A DNA stretch of 64,000 bases from Trichomonas vaginalis G3 (lineage: Eukaryota; Parabasalia; Trichomonadida; Trichomonadidae). This document shows positions 62,993 through 64,000 of this stretch, in pieces. The number at the start of each line of letters is the position of its first letter. Position 1 is the first letter of the stretch. The stretch lies in NCBI RefSeq assembly GCF_026262505.1, contig NC_067203.1, forward strand, positions 10,850,001 to 10,914,000, given 5' to 3'. Made by a program: the position numbers and the translations under genes. The notes beneath the pieces are model-generated. The model did no database searches and was not told the DNA's origin. It saw nothing but the letters and a program-made list of their open reading frames with translations.

Positions 62993-63444
62993 AATGACTA
63001 GCGATTTCACTATCTATATTCGAGACAAACTTTTTGACAGCAAAACATCTGTCGACCATAAAATCTTACATAGTGTAAACAAGAAAGGTGAATTTGTTCT
63101 AAAGTTCTGTTTCGGAATATGACAAGAACCATAAAACATTAAGCAGAGAAGTCTTAAAATTTGTCAATGACAGACTTGTTGACAGAGATGACGCCGATTG
63201 GAAAGATGAAGTCCAACAAAAGTTCTTAGAATGCAAAGAAGACACATGCGCTGTTCTTGAAGATGAAATAGAAAACAGAATAGATGAGCTATTAAAGGAC
63301 AAAGAACTTTTACATAAATATAGTTGCGCCAAATTTGACATAACTCCACCAGAAAAGAAGAAGAGAGAAAAGAAAGAAAAGAAAGTAGAAGAAGAGAAGA
63401 AAGAACCTGAACCAGTTCCAGAGAAAAAGAAATTTGACATGTAA
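62993..63444 (+). pseudogene. Hypothetical Maverick gene with Lys/Glu tail (broken, about one break)
   Basis: It starts MTSDFTIYIRDKLFDSKTSV 35 bases from the divergent ATPase ATG. The later part is helical (LSREVLKFVNDRLVDRDDAD, DEIENRIDELLKDKELLHKY) and ends with a Lys/Glu/Pro tail (KKEPEPVPEKKKFDM). Family not recognised. Confidence 0.55.
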
Positions 63445-63460
63445 AAATAAAATTTTATTT

Positions 63461-63880
63461 TTAGAACATTTCTGGGTCAATGTCAATGTTCTCTTCCTCT
63501 TTAGGAGTAAACACTGGCTTAGACTCTAAAATCTTTTTACCCAACTTACCTTGAACTTCAACTATCTTAGACTCATAATATTCATAGTCGTCTGCTTTCT
63601 TTGGTTCATAAGGTATAACAAGTTTGTATGCTTTACCTTCTTCGAGTTTTGAGAACTTTCTGTCAAAATTTTCTTTGACTGTTAACAAACCTTCTATGTC
63701 TAAGTCTTCAAAAGTTGCACCACTTTTTCTAACAACAGCAAACTTAACTGGTGCAATGTTCCAAATTTTGTCAAATGTAGACTTTTCAAAATTGTAGAAG
63801 TAAACATTCAAATATGCGAATGGAGCTAACTTATCTTTGACTGCTGTCATGTACTTATTTACTGAGATGAATTTCGTCAT
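63461..63880 (-). CDS. Hypothetical Maverick protein, 139 aa
   Basis: ATG at 63878-63880 (MTKFISVNKYMTAVKDKLAP). Mixed beta and alpha, with an aromatic segment (FAYLNVYFYNFEKSTFDKIW) and an acidic end (ENIDIDPEMF). Leader TTTTTTATCCGATAGAAAAG precedes it, of the type shared by other genes here. Looks whole; family unknown. Confidence 0.6.
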   Translation of the reverse strand: MTKFISVNKYMTAVKDKLAPFAYLNVYFYNFEKSTFDKIWNIAPVKFAVVRKSGATFEDLDIEGLLTVKENFDRKFSKLEEGKAYKLVIPYEPKKADDYEYYESKIVEVQGKLGKKILESKPVFTPKEEENIDIDPEMF

Positions 63881-63915
63881 CTTTTCTATCGGATAAAAAA
63901 TTATTTTTTTAAAAT

Positions 63916-64000
63916 TTACTCAGAAAAAATTTTCTTTGTATATACACCATTCTGAACATCTAAAAGACTTTTGACATTTGCCAAGAATGTTCGTTTAGAA
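63916..64000 (-). CDS. C-terminal end of a further Maverick gene (partial)
   Basis: The minus strand is open from the window edge to a TAA at 63916-63918, coding SKRTFLANVKSLLDVQNGVY and a few more residues. Its context, directly upstream of the preceding gene on the same strand, suggests a real gene. Product unknown. Confidence 0.45.
   Translation of the reverse strand, partial: SKRTFLANVKSLLDVQNGVYTKKIFSE

Larger units (their letters stand above)
45986..64000. mobile_element. Maverick/Polinton fossil (right end outside window)
   Basis: Hallmark genes of the Maverick/Polinton family lie together: a retrovirus-type integrase, a family-B DNA polymerase and an FtsK/HerA-like packaging ATPase. 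With them are a DNA methyltransferase, KilA-N proteins, a fibre-like protein and small virion-like proteins. Several genes remain open and others are broken, with roughly ten or more breaks in all, so the element is a decayed but not ancient copy. A DNA transposon has landed in its polymerase gene. The start coordinate is approximate because no terminal repeat could be matched. Two related copies of one gene family, in opposite directions, raise the possibility that two Maverick pieces are joined here. Confidence 0.85.

Overview
The window looks like nuclear DNA of a parabasalid (trichomonad) protist. The genes are intronless, closely packed and AT-rich. Several start codons sit about 10-13 bases after a trichomonad-style initiator (TCA followed by pyrimidine/AT). 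The histone H4 and alpha-actinin stop codons overlap a TAAA poly(A)-type signal. The host gene families (long coiled-coil proteins, two-repeat Myb proteins, DUF3447-type ankyrin proteins, BTB proteins with a C-terminal discoidin-like part) are ones trichomonads have expanded. Last, about 18 kb at the right is a Maverick/Polinton, an element family abundant in Trichomonas. I cannot decide the species from sequence alone.

Layout, left to right: the tail of an unknown gene, tRNA-Gln and a hypothetical gene (1-1.1 kb); a Myb regulator and a 1,579-residue coiled-coil protein (1.7-8.5 kb); a small membrane protein with an EGF-like motif; COG2 of the Golgi tethering complex, whose frame holds one internal stop (10-11.8 kb); a decayed ankyrin-repeat gene beside several long hairpins (12-14.6 kb); a small coiled-coil gene, tRNA-Thr and a longin-domain membrane protein (14.8-16.4 kb); a duplicated ~190-bp block and two hairpins, then a CDK1/2-like kinase, COG3 and the WAVE-complex subunit NAP1 (16.4-24 kb); a 1,054-bp non-autonomous DNA transposon with perfect 8-bp target duplication next to the NAP1 start; small hypothetical genes; a 2,363-residue BEACH protein (29.8-36.9 kb); a divergent histone H3/H4 pair, with H3 mostly hidden by a 261-base assembly gap; alpha-actinin (39.4-42.8 kb); and a BTB/discoidin protein (44.1-45.4 kb).

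From about 46 kb to the window end lies a Maverick/Polinton fossil. It carries a DNA adenine methyltransferase, an integrase, a family-B DNA polymerase, an FtsK/HerA-like packaging ATPase, a phage-collar-like fibre protein, KilA-N proteins and several small unknown or virion-like proteins. Some genes are open throughout and others are broken; I estimate roughly ten or more breaks overall. Its polymerase gene is interrupted by a 2,080-bp hAT-like non-autonomous transposon with 21-bp terminal inverted repeats, an 8-bp target duplication and an internal 17-copy array of a 32-bp repeat. Neither Maverick terminus could be placed.

Functionally, the host genes are mostly housekeeping and cytoskeletal: COG2 and COG3 in Golgi traffic, BEACH and longin proteins in membrane traffic, NAP1 and alpha-actinin in actin control, histones in chromatin. 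They are not an operon and lie on both strands. The most striking non-coding signals are a series of long hairpins whose apex is always TTC/GAA closed by G-C pairs, and a GGCGGCAA motif placed symmetrically upstream of both histone genes.
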